Source: Dama dama
Taxonomy: Eukaryota > Chordata > Mammalia > Artiodactyla > Cervidae
NCBI RefSeq assembly: GCF_033118175.1
Contig: NW_026870965.1
Location: 620,001-684,000, forward strand
Direction: 5' to 3'
Length of the DNA stretch: 64,000 nucleotides
The notes under the pieces are model-generated. The model worked only from the letters and a program-made list of their open reading frames with translations, made no database searches and was not told the origin of the DNA. The translations under genes and the position numbers were made by a program. The first letter of the stretch is position 1. Each line of letters opens with the position of its first letter. Shown one piece after another: positions 46,501 to 59,782 of this stretch.

Positions 46501-49500
46501 GGACCCAGCAGGGCCCCTGCCCCTGTCCAGACTTGCCCAGACCTTCCTGGCCTCCGGGGGTACTGCCCCACCAAGGGGCAGGCTGTGGAGACTGGGTCCA
46601 GACATGTCCGTGCGCCTCCCCAGGATCATCCCCGCTGGTGCCTTTCCCCTGGGTGTAGGCCTCGGTTGAGGCCTCTTTGGAGAGGAGGTTGCTGGCAGGG
46701 GCTGTCTCCACACTGCAAGGTGCTGGAGCTCACAGGGCCTCATCAGAGGGAAGGGACCAGCAAGGGGCTGGATGCCCAAGACCTCTTTGGCCCAGCAGCC
46801 TCAGGGCAGCAGGGAGAGCAAGAGGCCCAACTGCCCCTAGGTCGGCTCTGCCCCTTTCCACACAGGCCGCCAGCCCAGCAGCTGCCTGGCATACTCTGGC
46901 TCCCCCGAGCTCTCTGCCGGTGCAGGGGCCAGGAACAGACGTGTGCATGTGGTTCTGCCTTGGTCTGGGAGTGTGGACCCACTGCCTGGCCCCCAGGCTC
47001 AGGGGCAAGGGCCCGGAGAGAGCACCACCCCGAAGCGCTTTTCTCCCGGGCTTGGGAGCATTGTGCGTGCATGTCGGGAACAGCGGGCGGGAGTGTTGGC
47101 AAACCGGCCTTTGGAGGCAGCCGGGGAGGTCTTCCAGTGGGAGAGCGCCGGTTGTGCTCAGAGGCCCCACAGGCCAGGGGCAGGACCCAGCAGGGCCCCT
47201 GCCCCTGGCCAGCCTTGCCCAGACCTTCCTGGCCTCCCGGGGTACTGCCCCACCAAGGGGCAGGCTGCGGGGACTGGGTCCAGACATGCCCGGGCGCCTC
47301 CACTGGCTCATCCCCGCTGGTGCCTTTCCCCTGGGCCTAGGCCTCGGTTGAGGCCTCCTTGGAGAGGAGGTTGCTGGCAGGGGCTGTCTCCACACTGCAA
47401 GGTGCTGGAGCTCACAGGGCCTCATCAGAGGGAAGGGACCAGCAAGGGGCTGGATGCCCAAGACCTCTTTGGCCCAGCAGCCTCAGGACAGCAGGGAGAG
47501 CAAGAGGCCCAACTTGCCCCTAGGTGGGCTCTGCCCCTTCCCACACAGGCTGCCAGCCCAGCAGCTGCCTGACAGACTCTGGCTCCCCTGAGCTCTCTGC
47601 CGGTGCAAGGGGCAGGAACAGACGTGTGCATGTGGTTCTGCCTTGGCCTGGGAGTGTGTTCCCCCTGCATTGCCCCCAGGCTCAGGGGCAAGGGCCCGGT
47701 GAGAGCACCACCCCGAAGCGCTTTTCTGCCGGGCTTGGGAGCATTGTGCGCGCCTGGTGGGAACAGTGGGCGGGAGTGTTGGCAAACCGGCCTTTGGAGG
47801 CAGCCGGGGAGGTCTTCCAGCGGGGGAGGGCCGGATGTGCTCAGAGGCCCCACAGGCCAGGGGCAGGACCCAGCAGGTCCCCTGCCCCGGGCCAGCCTTT
47901 CCCAGACCTTCCTGGCCTCAGGGGGTACTGCCCCACCAAGGGGCAGGCTGCGGGGACTGGGTCCAGACATGCCCGGGCGCTTCCCCAGGCTCATCCCCAC
48001 TGGTGCCTTTCCCCTGGGCCTAGGCTTCGGTTTAGGCCTCATTGGAGAGGAGGTTGCTGGCAGGGGCTGTCTCCACACTGCAAGGTGCTGGAGCTCAGAG
48101 GGCCTCGTCAGAGGGAAGGGACCAGCAAGGGGCTGGATGCCCAAGACCTCTTTGGCCCAGCAGCCTCAGGGCAGCAGGGAGAGGAAGAGGCCCAACTTGC
48201 CCCTAGGTCGGCTCTGCCCCTTCCCACACAGGCAGCCAGCCCAGCAGCAGCCTGGCAGTCTCTGGCTCCCCCGAGCTCTCTGCCGGTGTAGGGGGCAGGA
48301 ACAGACGTGTGCATGTGGTTCTGCTTTGGCCTGGGAGTGTGTTCCCCCTGCCTGGACCCCAGGCTCAGGGGCAAGGGCGCGGAGAGAGCACCACCCCGAA
48401 GCGCTTTTCTGCCGGGCTTGGGAGCATTGTGCGTGCCTGGCGGGAACAGCGGGCAGGAGTGCTTGCAAACCGGCCTTTGGAGGAAGACGGGGAGGTCTTC
48501 CAGCGGGAGAGTGCCACTTGTGCTCAGACGCCCCACAGGCCAGGGGCAGGACCCAGCGCTGTCCCTGCCCCTGGCAGCCTTGCCCAGACCTTCCTGGCCT
48601 CCGGGGGTACTACCCCACCAAGGGGCAGGCTGCGGGGACTGGGTCCAGACATGCCCGGGCGCCTCCCCAGGCTCATCCCCGCTGGTGCCTTTCCCCTGGG
48701 CCTAGGCCTCGGTTGAGGCCTCCTTGGAGAGGAGGTTGCTGGCAGGGGCTGTCTCCACACTGCAAGGTGCTGGAGCTCAGAGGGCCTCGTCAGCGGGAAG
48801 GGACCAGCAAGGGGCTGGATGCCCAAGACCTCTTTGGCCCAGCAGCCTCAGGGCAGCAGGGAGAGGAAGAGGCCCAACTTGCCCCTAGGTCGGCTCTGTC
48901 CCTTCCCACACAGGCAGCCAACCCAGCAGCTGCCTGACAGACTCTGGCTCCCCCGAGCTCTCTGCCGGTGTAGGGGGCAGGAATAGACGTGTGCATGTGG
49001 TTCTGCCTTGGTCTGGGAATGTGTTCCCCCTGCCTTGCCCCCAGGCTCAGGGGCAAGGGCCCGGAGAGAGCACCACCCCGAAGCGCTTTTCTCCCGGGCT
49101 TGGGAGCATTGTGCGTGCCTGGCGGGAACAGCGGGCGGGAGTGTTGGCAAACCGGCCTTTGGAGGCAGCCGGGGAGGTCTTCCAGTGGGAGAGGGCCGGT
49201 TGTGCTCAGAGGCCCCACAGGCCAGGGGCAGGACCCAGCAGGGCCCCTGCCCCTGGCCAGCCTTGCCCAGACCTTCCTGGCCTCCGGGGGTACAGCCCCA
49301 CCAAGGGGCAGGCTGCGGGGACTGGGTCCAGACATGCCCGGGCGCCTCCCCAGGCTCATCCCCGCTGGTGCCTTTCCCCTGGTCCTAGGCCTCGGTTGAG
49401 GCCTCCTTGGAGAGGAGGTTGCTGGCAGGTGCTGTCTCCGCACTGCAAGGTGCTGGAGCTCAGAGGGCCTCGTCAGAGGGAAGGGACCAGTAAGGGGCTG

Positions 49501-51784
49501 GATGCCCAAGACGTCTTTAGCCCAGCAGCTTCAGGGCTGCAGGGAGAGCAAGAGGCCCAACTTGCCCCTAGGTCGGCTCTGCCCCTTCCCACACAGGCGG
49601 CCAGCCCAGCACCTGCCTGAGAGACTCTGGCTCCCCCGAGCTCTCTACCGGTGCAGGGGACAGGAACAGACGTGTGCATGTGGTTCTGCCTTGTTCTGGG
49701 AGTGTGTTCCCCCTGCCTTGCCCACAGGCTCAGGGGCAAGGGCCCGGAGAGATCACCACCCCGAAGCGCTTTTCTCCCGGGCTTGGGAGCATTGTGCGTG
49801 CCTGGCGGGAACAGCGGGCAGGAGTTTGGCAAACTGGCCTTTGGAGGCAGCCGGGGAGGTCTTCCAGCGGGAGAGGGCCGCTTGTGCTCAGAGGCCCCAC
49901 AGGCCAGGGGCAGGACCCAGCAGGGCCCCTGCCCCTGGCCAGCCTTGCCCAGACCTTCCTGGCCTCCGGGGGTACTGCCCCACCAAGGGGCAGGCTGCGG
50001 GGACTGGGTCCAGACATGCCCGGGCGCCTCCCCAGGCTCATCCCCGCTGGTGCCTTTTCCTGGTCCTAGGCCTCGGTTGAGTCCTCCTAGGAAAGGAGGT
50101 TGCTGGCAGGGGCTGTCTCCACACTGCAAGGTGCTGGAGCTCAGAGGGCCTAGTAAGAGGGAAGGGACAAGCAAGGGGCTGGATGCCCAAGACCTCTTTG
50201 GCCCAGCAGCCTCAGGGCAGCAGGGAGAGCAAGAGGCCCAACTTGCCCCTAGGTCAGCTCTGCCTCTTCCCACACAGGCGGCCAGCCCAGCAGCTGCCTG
50301 ACAGACTCTGGCTCCCCCGAGCTCTTTGCCGGTACAGGGGGCAGGAACAGACGTGTGCATGTGGTTCTGCCTTGACCTGGGAGTGTGGACCCCCTGCCTG
50401 GCCCCCAGGCTCAGGGGCAAGGGCCGGGAGAGAGCACCACCCCGAAGCGCTTTTCTCCCGGGCTTGGGAGCATTGTGCGCGCTTGGTGGGAACAGTGGGC
50501 GGGAGTGCTTGCAAACCGGCCTTTGGAGGCAGCCGGGGAGGTCTTCCAGTGGGAGAGGGCCGGTTGTGCTCAGAGGCCCCACAGGCCAGGGGCAGGACCC
50601 AGCAGGGCCCCTGCCCCTGGCCAGCCTTTCCCAGACCTTCCTGGCCTCCGGGGGTACTGCCCCACCAAGGGGCAGGCTGCGGGGACTGGGTCCAGACATG
50701 CCCGGGCGCCTCCCCAGGCTCATCCCCGCTGGTGCCTTTCCCCTGGGCCTAGGCCTCGGTTTAGGTCTCCTTGGAGAGGAGGTTGCTGGCAGGGGCTGTC
50801 TCCACACTGCAAGGTGCTGGAGCTCAGAGGGCCTCGTCAGAGGGAAGGGACCAGCAAGGGGCTGGATGCCCAAGACCTCTTTGGCCCAGCAGCCTCAGGG
50901 CAGCAGGGAGAGGAAGAGGCCCAACTTGCCCCTAGGTCGGCTCTGCCACTTCCCACACAGGCGGCCAGCCCAGCAGCTGCCTGACAGACTCTGGCTCCCC
51001 CGAGCTCTCTGCCGGTGCAGGGGGCAGATCAGACGTGTGCATGTGGTTCTGCCTTGGCCTGGGAGTGTGGACACCCTGCCTTACCCCCAGGCTCAGGGGC
51101 AAGGTCCCAGAGAGAGCACCACCCTGAAGCGCTTTGCTCCCGGGCTTAGGAGCATTGTGCCCGCCTGCTGGGAACAGTGGGCGGGAGCGCTTGCAAACCG
51201 GCCTTTGGAGGCAGCCGGGGAGGTCTTCCAGTGGGAGAGGGCCGGTTGTGCTCAGAGGCCCCACAGGCCAGGGGCAGGACCCAGCAGGGCCCCTGCCCCT
51301 GGCCAGCCTTGCCCAGAACTTCCTGGCCTCCGGGGGTACTGCCCCACCAAGGGGCAGGCTGCGGGGACTGGGTCCAGACATGCTCGGGCGCCTCCCCTGG
51401 CCCATCCCCGCTGGTGCCTTTCCCCTGGGCCTAGGCCTCGGTTGAGGCCTCCTTGGAGAGGAGGTTGCTGGCAGGGGCTGTCTCCACACTGCAAGGTGCT
51501 GGAGCTCAGAGGGCCTCGTCAGAGGGAAGGGACCAGTAAGGGGCTGGATCCCCAAGACGTCTTTGGCCCAGCAGCCTCAGGGCAGCAGAGAGAGCAAGAG
51601 GCCCAACTTGCCCCTAGGGCGGCTCTGCCCCTTCCCACACAGGCGGCCAACCCAGCAGCTGCCTGACAGACTCTGGCTCCCCCAAGCTCTCTGCCGGTGC
51701 AGGGGACAGGTACAGACGTGGGCATGTGGTTCTGCCTTGGCCTGGGAGTGTGTTCCCCCTGCCTTGCCCCCAGGCTCAGGGGCA

Positions 51785-53327
51785 AGGGCCCAGGGAGAGC
51801 ACCACCCCGAAGCGCTTTTCTCCCGGGCTTGGGAGCATTGTGCGCGGCTGGCGGGAACAGCGGGATTGAGTGCTTGCAAACCGGCCTTTGGAGGCAGCTG
51901 GGGAGGTCTTCCAAGGGTCGGGAGAGAGCACCACCCCGAAGCGCTTTTCTCCCGGGCTTGGGACCATTGTGCGCGGCTGGCGGGAACAGCGGGCACGAGT
52001 GCTTGCAAACCGGCCTTTGGAGACAAACGGGGAGGTCTTCCAAGGGCCCGGAGAGAGCACCACCCCGAAGCGCTTTTCTCCCGTGATTGGTAGCATTGTG
52101 TGCAGCTGGCGGGACAGCGGGAGGGAGTTCTTGAAAACCAGCCTTTGGAGGCAGCCGGGGAGGTCTTCCAAGGGCCCGGAGAGAGCACCACCCCGAAGCA
52201 CTTTTCTCCCGGGCTTGGGAGCATTGTGCTTGGCTGGCGGGAACAGCAGGAAGGAGTCCTTGCAAACCGGCCTTTGGAGGCAGCGGGGGAGGTCTTCCAA
52301 GGGCCTGTAGAGAGCACCACCCCGAAGCGCTTTTCTCCCTGGCTTGGGAGTATTGTGCGCGGGTGGCGGGAACAGCAGGCAGGAGTGCTTGAAAACCGGC
52401 CTTTGCAGGCAGCCGGGGAGGTCTTCCAGGGCCCGGTGTGAGCACCACCCCAAAAAGCTTTTCTCCCGGGCTTGGGCGCATTGTGCGCGGCTGGTGGGAA
52501 CAGCGGGCATGAGTGCTTGCAAACTGGCCATTGGAGGCAGCCGGGGAGGTCTTCCAAGGGCCAGGAGAGAGCACCACCCAGAAGCGCTTTTCTCCCGGGC
52601 TTGGAACATTTGCGCGGATGGTGGGAACAGCGAGTGGGAGTGCTTCCAAACCGGCCTTTGGGGGCACCCCGGGAGGTCTTCCATGGGCACGGAGAGAACA
52701 CCACCCCGAAGCGCTTTTCTCCGGGGTTTTGGAGGATTGTGCGTGGCTGGCGGGAACAGCGAGTGGGAGTGCTTGCAAACCGGCCTTTGGGGGCAGCCAG
52801 GGAGGTCCTCCATTGGCACGGAGAGAACACCACCCCGAAGCGCTTTTCTCCCGGGCTTGGGAGCATTGTGCGAGGCTGGCGGGAACAGCGGGCGGGAGTG
52901 CTTGCAAACCGGCCTTTGGAGGCAGCTTGGGAGGTCTTCCAAGAGCCCGGAGAGAGCACCATCCCGAAGCACTTTTCTCCCGGAATTGGGAGCATTGTGC
53001 GCGGCTGTCGGGAACAGCGGACGTGAGTGCTTGCAAACCGGCCTTTCGAGGCAGCCGGGGAGGTCTTCCAAGGGCCCGGAGAGAGCACCACCCCAAAATG
53101 CTTTTCTCCCGGGCTTGGGAGCATTGTGTGCGGCTGGCGGGTCAGCGGGAGGGAGTTCTTGAAAACCAGCCTTTGGAGGCAGCCGGGGAGGTCTTCCAAG
53201 GGCCGGGAGAGAGCACCACCCCGAAGCGCTTTTCTCCCGGGCTTGGGAGCATTGTGCGCGGCTGGCGGGAACAGCGGCATTGAGTGCTTGCAAACCGGCC
53301 TTTGGAGGCAGCCGGGGAGGTCTTCCA
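51785..53327 (+). repeat. Array 3: about 12 tandem copies of the 129-bp module
   Basis: The length is 1543 bp (12 x 128.6), and the monomer anchored at 51548 is stretched to 2094 bp. The content is almost identical to the right-hand part of array 2 (36061-37589; offset 15738 bp). It lacks the left-hand 19 or so subunits of array 2. The left junction falls in the conserved AAGCGCTTTTCTCCCGGGC part of the module. To its left the sequence belongs to a different monomer subtype (GGACAGGTACAG). Confidence 0.95.
53044..53060 (+). promoter_or_regulatory. Perfect CENP-B box core match, second copy
   Basis: TTTCGAGGCAGCCGGGG, identical to 37306-37322 and at the same place in the duplicated array (offset 15738 bp). 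All fixed bases of the CENP-B core are present. It was inherited through the large duplication rather than arising independently. Confidence 0.6.
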
Positions 53328-56300
53328 GCGGGAGAGTGCCAGTTGTGCTCAGACGCCCCACAGGCCAGGGGCAGGACCCAGCAGTGTCCCTGCCCCTGGC
53401 AGCCTTGCCCAGAACTTCCTGGCCTCCGGGGGTACTACCCCACCAAGGGGTGGCTGCGGGGACTGGTCCAGACATGCCCGGGCGCCTTCCCAGGCTCATC
53501 CCCGCTGGTGCCTTTCCCCTGGTCCTAGGCCTCGGTTGAGGCCTCCTTGGAGAGGAGGTTGCTGGCAGGGGCCGTCTCCACACTGCAAGGTGCTGGAGCT
53601 CAGAGGGCCTCGTCAGCGGGAAGGGACCAGCAAGGGGCTGGATGCCCAAGACCTCTTTGGCCCAGCAGCCTCAGGGCAGCAGGGAGAGCAAGAGGCCCAA
53701 CTTGCCCCTAGGTCGGCTCTGCCCCTTCCCACACAGGCGGCCAGCCCAGCAGCTGCCTGACAGACTCTGGCTCCCCCGAGCTCTCTGCCGGTGCAGGGGG
53801 CAGGAACAGACGTGTGCTTGTGGTTCTGCCTTGGCCTGGGAGTGTGGACCCCCTGCCTGGCCCCCAGGCTCAGGGGCAAGGGCCCGGAGAGAGCACCACA
53901 TCGAAGCGCTTTTCTCCCGGGCTTGGGAGCATTGTGCGCCCTTGGTGGGAAGAGTGGGCGGGAGTGCTTGCAAACCGGCCTTTGGAGGCAGCCGGGGAGG
54001 TCTTCCAGTGGGAGAGGGCCGGTTGTGCTCAGAGGCCCCACAGGCCAGGGGCAGGACACAGCAGGGCCCCTGCCCCTGGCCAGCCTTGCCCAGACCTTCC
54101 TGGCCTCCGGGGTTACTGCCCAACCAAGGGGCAGGCTGCGGGGACTGGGTCCAGACATGCCCAGGCGCCTACCCAGGCTCATCCCCGCTGGTGCCTTTCC
54201 CCTGGGCCTAGGCCTCGGTTGAGGCCTCCTTGGAGAGGAGGTTGCTGGCAGGGGCTGTCTCCACACTGCAAGGTGCTGGAGCTCAGAGGGCCTCGTCAGA
54301 GGGAAGGGACAAGCAAGGGGCTGGATGCCCAAGACCTCTTTGGCCCAGCAGCCTCAGGGCAGCAGGGAGAGCAAGAGGCCCAACTTGCCCCTAGGTCGGC
54401 TCTGCCCCTTCCCACACAGGCGGCCAGCCCAGCAGCTGCCTGACAGACTCTGGCTCCCCCAAGCTCTCTGCCGGTGCAGGGGTCAGGAACAGACGTGTGC
54501 ATGTGGTTCTGCCTTTGTCTGGGAGTGTGGACCCACTGCCTGGACCCCAGGCTCAGGGGCAAGGGCCTGGAGAGAGCACCACCCCGAAGCGCTTTTCTCC
54601 CGGGCTTGGGAGCATTGTGCGTGCCTGGCGGGAACAGCGGGCGGGAGTGTTGGCAAACCGGCCTTTGGAGGCAGCCGGGGAGGTCTTCCAGTGGGAGAGG
54701 GCCGGTTGTGCTCAGAGGCCCCACAGGCCAGGGGCAGGACCCAGCAGGGCCCCTGCCCCTGGCCAGCCTTGCCCAGACCTTCCTGGCCTCCGGGGGTACT
54801 GCCCCACCAAGGGGCAGTCTGCAGGGACTGGGTCCAGACATGCCCGGGCGCCTCCCCAGGCTCATCCCCGCTGGTGCCTTTCCCCTGGGCCTAGGCCTCG
54901 GTTGAGGCCTCCTTGGAGAGGAGGTTGCTGGCAGGGGCTGTCTCCACACTGCAAGGTGCTGGAGCTCAGAGGACCTCGTCAGAGGGAAGGGACCAGCAAG
55001 GGGCTGGATGCCCAAGACCTCTTTGGCCCAGCAGCCTCAGGGCAGCAGGGAGAGCAATAAGCCCAACTTGCCCCTAGGTCGGCTCTGCCCCTTCCCACAC
55101 AGGCGGCCAGCCCAGCAGCTGCCTGACAGACTCTGGCTCCCCCGAGCTCTCTGCCGGTGCAGGGGGCAGATCAGACGTGTGCATGTGGTTCTGCCTTGGC
55201 CTGGGAGTGTGGACACCCTGCCTTGCCCCCAGGCTCAGGGGCAAGGGCCCGGAGAGAGCACCACCCTGAAGCGCTTTTCTCCCGGGCTTAGGAGCATTGT
55301 GCACGCCTGCTGGGAACAGTGGGCGGGAGCGCTTGCAAACCGGCCTTTGGAGGCAGCCGGGGAGGTCTTCCAGTGGGAGAGGGCCGGTTGTGCTCAGAGG
55401 CCCCACAGGCCAGGGGCAGGACCCAGCAGGGCCCCTGCCCCTGGCCAGCCTTGCCCAGACCTTCCTGGCCTCCGGGGGTACTGCCCCACCAAGGGGCAGG
55501 CTGCGGGGACTGGGTCCAGACATGCTCGGGCGCCTCCCCTGGCTCATCCCCGCTGGTGCCTTTCCCCTGGGCCTAGGCCTCGGTTGAGGCATCCTTGGAG
55601 AGGAGGTTGCTGGCAGGGGCTGTCTCCACACTGCAAGCTGCTGGAGCTCAGAGGGCCTTGTCAGAGGGAAGGGACCAGTAAGGGGCTGGATGCCCAAGAC
55701 ATCTTTGGCCCAGCAGCCTCAGGGCAGCAGGGAGAGCAAGAGGCCCAACTTGCCCCTAGGGCGGCTCTGCCCCTTCCCACACAGGCTGCCAACCCAGCAG
55801 CTGCCTGACAGACTCTGGCTCCCCCAAGCTCTCTGCCGGTGCAGGGGACAGGAACAGACGTGGGCATGCGGTTCTGCCTTGGCCTGGGAGTGTGTTCCCC
55901 CTGCCTTGCCCCCAGGCTCAGGGGCAAGGGCCCGGAGAGAGCACCACACCGAAGCGCTTTTCTCCCTGGCTTGGGAGCTTTGTGCATTCCTGACGTGAAC
56001 AGCGGGCGGGAGTGTTTGCAAACAGGACTTTGGAGGCAGCCGGGGAGGTCTTCCAGTGGGAGAGGGCCGGTTGTGCTCAGAGGCCCCACACGCCAGGGTC
56101 AGGACCCAGCAGGGCCCCTGCCCCTGTCCAGACTTGCCCAGACCTTCCTGGCCTCCGGGGGTACTGCCCCACCAAGGGGCAGGCTGTGGAGACTGGGTCC
56201 AGACATGTCCGTGCGCCTCCCCAGGATCATCCCCGCTGGTGCCTTTCCCCTGGGTGTAGGCCTCGGTTGAGGCCTCTTTGGAGAGGAGGTTGCTGACAGG

Positions 56301-57736
56301 GGCTGTCTCCACACTGCAAGGTGCTGGAGCTCAGAGGGCCTCGTCAGAGGGAAGGGACCAGCAAGGGGCTGGATGCCCAAGACGTCTTTGGCCCAGCAGC
56401 CTCAGGGCAGCAGGGAGAGCAAGAGGCCCAACTTGCCCCTAGGTCTGCTCTGCCCCTTCCCACACAGGCGGCCAGCCCAGCAGCTGCCTGACAGACTCTG
56501 GATCCCCCGAGCTCTCTGCCGGTGCAGGGGTCAGGAACAGACGTGTGCATGTGGTTCTGCCTTGGTCTGGGAGTGTGGACCCACTGCCTGGCCCCCAGGC
56601 TTAGGGGCAAGGGCCCGGAGAGAGCACCACCCTGAAGCGCTTTTCTCCCGGGCTTGGGAGCATTGTGCGTGCCTGGCGGGAACAGAGGGCGGGAGTGTTG
56701 GCAAACCGGCCTTTGGAGGCAGCCGGGGAGGTCTTCCAGTGGGAGAGGGCCGGTTGTGCTCAGAGGCCCCACAGGCCAGGGGCAGGACCCAGCAGGGCCA
56801 CTGCCCCTGCCCAGCCTTGCCCAGACCTTCCTGGCCTCCGGGGGTACTGCCCCACCAAGGGGCAGGCTGCGGGGACTGGGTCCAGACATGCCCGGGCGCC
56901 TCCCCAGGCTCATCCCCGCTGGTGCCTTTCCCCTGGTCCTAGGCCTCGGTTGAGGCCTCCTTGGAGAGGAGGTTGCTGGCAGGGCCTGTCTCCACACTGT
57001 AAGGTGCTGGAGCTCAGCGGGCCTCGTAAGAGGGAAGGGACAAGCAAGGGGCTGGATGCCCAAACCTCTTTGGCCCAGCAGCCTCAGGGCAGCAGGGAGA
57101 GCAAGAGGCCCAACTTGCCCCTAGGTCGGCTCTGCCTCTTCCCACACAGGCGGCCAGCCCAGCAGCTGCCTGACAGACTCTGGCTCCCCCGAGCTCTCTG
57201 CCGGTGCAGGGGGCAGATCAGACGTGTGCATGTGGTTCTGCCTTGGCCTGGGAGTGTGGACACCCTGCCTTGCCCCCAGGCTCAGGGGCAAGGTCCCAGA
57301 GAGAATACCACCCTGAAGCGCTTTTCTCCCGGGCTTAGGAGCATTGTGCCCGCCTGTTGGGAACAGTGGGCGGGAGCGCTTGCAAACCGGCCTTTGGAGG
57401 CAGCCGGGGAGGTCTTCCAGTGGGAGAGGGCCGGTTGTGCTCAGAGGCCCCACAGGGCAGGGGCAGGACCCAGCAGGGCCCCTGCCCCTGGCCAGCCTTG
57501 CCCAGACCTTCCTGGCCTCCGGGGGTACTGCCCCACCAAGGGGCAGGCTGCGGGGACTGGGTCCAGACATGCTCGGGCGCCTCCCCTGGCTCATCCCCGC
57601 TGGTGCCTTTCCCCTGGGCCTAGGCCTCGGTTTAGGCCTCCTTGGAGAGGAGGTTGCTGGCAGGGGCTGTCTCCACACTGCAAGGTGCTGGAGCACAGAG
57701 CGCCTCGTCAGAGGGAAGGGACCAGTAAGGGGCTGG

Positions 57737-59101
57737 ATGCCCAAGACGTCTTTGGCCCAGCAGCCTCAGGGCAGCAGGGAGAGCAAGAGGCCCAACTTGC
57801 CCCTAGGGCGGCTCTGCCCCTTCCCACACAGGCGGCCAACCCAGCAGCTGCCTGACAGACTCTGGTCCCCCAAGCTCTCTGCCGGTGCAGGGGACAGGAA
57901 CAGACGTGGGCATGTGGTTCTGCCTTGGCCTGGGACTGTGGATCCCCTGCCTGGCCCCCAGGCTCAGGGGCAAAGGCCTGGAGAGACCACCACTCTGAAG
58001 CGCTTTTCTCCCGGGCTTGGGATCATTGTGCGCGCCTGGCGGGAACACTGGGCGGGGGTGCTTGCAAACCGGCCTTTGGAGGCAGCCGGGGAGGTCTTCC
58101 AGTGGGAGAGGGCCGGTTGTGCTCAGAGGCCCCACAGGCCAGGGGCAGGACCCAGCAGGGCCCCTGCCCCTGGCCAGCCTTGCCCAGACCTTCCTGGCCT
58201 CCGGGGGTACTGCCCCACCAAGGGGCAGTCTGCGGGGACAGGGTCCATACATTCACGGGCGCCTCCCCTGGCTCAACCCCGCTGGTGCCTTTCCCCTGGG
58301 CCTAGGCCTAGGTTGAGGCCTCCTTGGAGAGGAGATTGCTGGCAGGTGCTGTCTCCACACTGCAAGGTGCTGGAGCTCGGAGGGCCTCGTCAGAGGGAAG
58401 GGACCAGTAAGGGGCTGGATGCCCAAGACGTCTTTGGCCCAGCAGCCTCAGGGCAGCAGGGAGAGCAAGAGGCCCAACTTTCCCCTAGGTCGGCTCTGCC
58501 CCTTCCCACACAGGCGGCCAGCCCAGCACCTGCCTGAGAGACTCTGGCTCCCCCGAGCTCTCTGCCGGTGCAGGGGACAGGAACAGACGTGTGCATGTGG
58601 TTCTGCCTTGGTCTGGTAGAGTGTTCCCCCTGCCTTGCCCACAGGCTCAGGGGCAAGGGCCCGGAGAGAGCACCACCTCGAAGTGCTTTTCTCCCGGGCT
58701 TGGGAGCATTGTGCGTGCCTGGCGGGAACAGCGGGCAGGAGTGTTGGCAAACTGGCCTTTGGAGGCAGCTGGGGAGCTCTTCCAGCGGGAGAGGGCCGGT
58801 TGTGCTCAGAGGCCCTACAGGCCAGGGGCAGGACCCAGCAGGGCCCCTGCCCCTGGCCAGCCTTGCCCAGACCTTCCTGGCCTCCGGGGGTACTGCCCCA
58901 CCAAGGGGCAGGCTGCGGGGACTGGGTCCAGACATGCCCGGGCGCCTCCCCAGGCTCATCCCCGCTGGTGCCTTTCCCCTGGGCCTAGGCCTCGGTTGAG
59001 GCCTCCTTGGAGAGGAGGTTGCTGGCAGGGGCTGTCTCCACACTGCAAGGTGCTGGAGCTCAGAGGGCCTCGTCAGAGGGAAGGGACCAGCAAGGGGCTG
59101 G
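57737..59101 (+). repeat. Two-monomer haplotype block, copy 3 of 3
   Basis: Matches 41315-42679 and the diagnostic variants of 733-2095 (ACATTCACGGGCGCC, GAGATTGCTGGCAGGTG, CCTGAGAGACTC). It keeps GGGACTGTGGATCCCC near 57935, as in 733-1415, where the 41315 copy has switched to GGGAGTGTGTTCCCCC. Copy 2 was therefore converted or recombined after the split. Confidence 0.75.
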
Positions 59102-59334
59102 ATACCCAAGACCTCTTTGGCCCAGCAGCCTCAGGGCAGCAGGGAGAACAAGAGGCCCAACTTGCCCCTAGGTCGGCTCTGCCCCTTCCCACACAGGCGG
59201 CCAGCCCAGCAGCTGCCTGACAGACTCTGGCTCCCCCGAGCTCTCTGCCGGTGCAGGAGGCAGATCAGAGGTGTGCATTTGGTTCTGACTGGACCTGGGA
59301 GTGTGGACACCGTGCCTTGCCCCCAGGCTCAGGG

Positions 59335-59340
59335 GTAAGT
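59335..59340 (+). other. GTAAGT variant, third copy
   Basis: Duplicate of the 42913 site in copy B of the large block (offset 16422 bp), with the same GATCAGAGG neighbour variant. Confidence 0.5.
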
Positions 59341-59782
59341 GCCCGGAGAGAACACCACCCTGAAGCGCTTTTCTCCCGGGCTTGGGAGCATTGTGCACGC
59401 CCGCTGGGAACAGTGGGCGGGAGCGCTTGCAAACCGGCCATTGGAGGCAGCCGGGGAGGTCTTCCAGTGGGAGAGGGCCGGTTGTGCTCAGAGGCCCCAC
59501 AGGCCAGGGGCAGGACGCAGCAGGGCCCCTGCCCCTGGCCAGCCTTGCCCGACCTTCCTGGCCTCCGGGGGTACTGCCCCACCAAGGGGCAGGCTGCGGG
59601 CACAGGGTCCAGACATGCTCGGGCGCCTCCCCTGGCTCATCCACGCTGGTGCCTTTCCCCTGGGCCTAGGCCTCGGTTGAGGCCTCCTTGGAGAGGAGGT
59701 TGCTGGCAGGGGCTGTCTCCACACTGCAAGGTGCTGGAGCTCAGAGGGCCTCGTCAGAGGGAAGGGACCAGCAAGGGGCTGG

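Larger units (their letters stand above)
36061..47450 (+). repeat. About 11.4-kb higher-order block, copy A
   Basis: This stretch recurs at 51.8-63.2 kb. The offset is 15738 bp from 36.06 to about 38.1 kb, 16421-16422 bp from 38.59 to about 43.6 kb, and 15740 bp from about 44.3 to 47.4 kb. By eye, about six substitutions separate the first 1.5 kb of the two copies. The offset steps are whole monomers gained or lost. It includes the last eleven or twelve subunits of array 2 and fourteen ordinary monomers. Confidence 0.85.
37590..51784 (+). repeat. Monomer block III: 20 complete 682-bp units plus part units
   Basis: Anchors fall at 37904, 38587, 39269, 39951, 40634, 41315, 41998, 42680 (GGATACCC), 43361, 44043, 44724, 45406, 46089, 46772, 47454, 48137, 48819, 49502, 50183, 50866 and 51548 (GGATCCCC). 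Two neighbours (42680 and 43361) have the GGCAGATCAGAGG/GATCAAAGG subtype with GTAAGT in inverted repeat 1. The last unit, from 51548, carries GGACAGGTACAG and GGGCCCAGGGAGAGC. These variants are otherwise seen together only in the first monomer of the window (about 205 and 287). It runs into array 3. Confidence 0.96.
51577..53649 (-). other. Longest open frame (690 codons); repeat artefact, not called as a gene
   Basis: An open frame on the minus strand crosses array 3. Its translation is itself a 43-residue repeat rich in Pro, Arg, Ser, Cys and Gly, because 129 bp is exactly 43 codons and indels in these subunits happen to be few. Competing long frames exist on the plus strand over the same bases (for example 52344-53162). 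The near-identical sequence at 36.1-37.9 kb is also open (517 codons, 36358-37911). No recognisable domain is present. Frames across ordinary monomers break because 682 bp is not a multiple of three. Confidence 0.7.
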
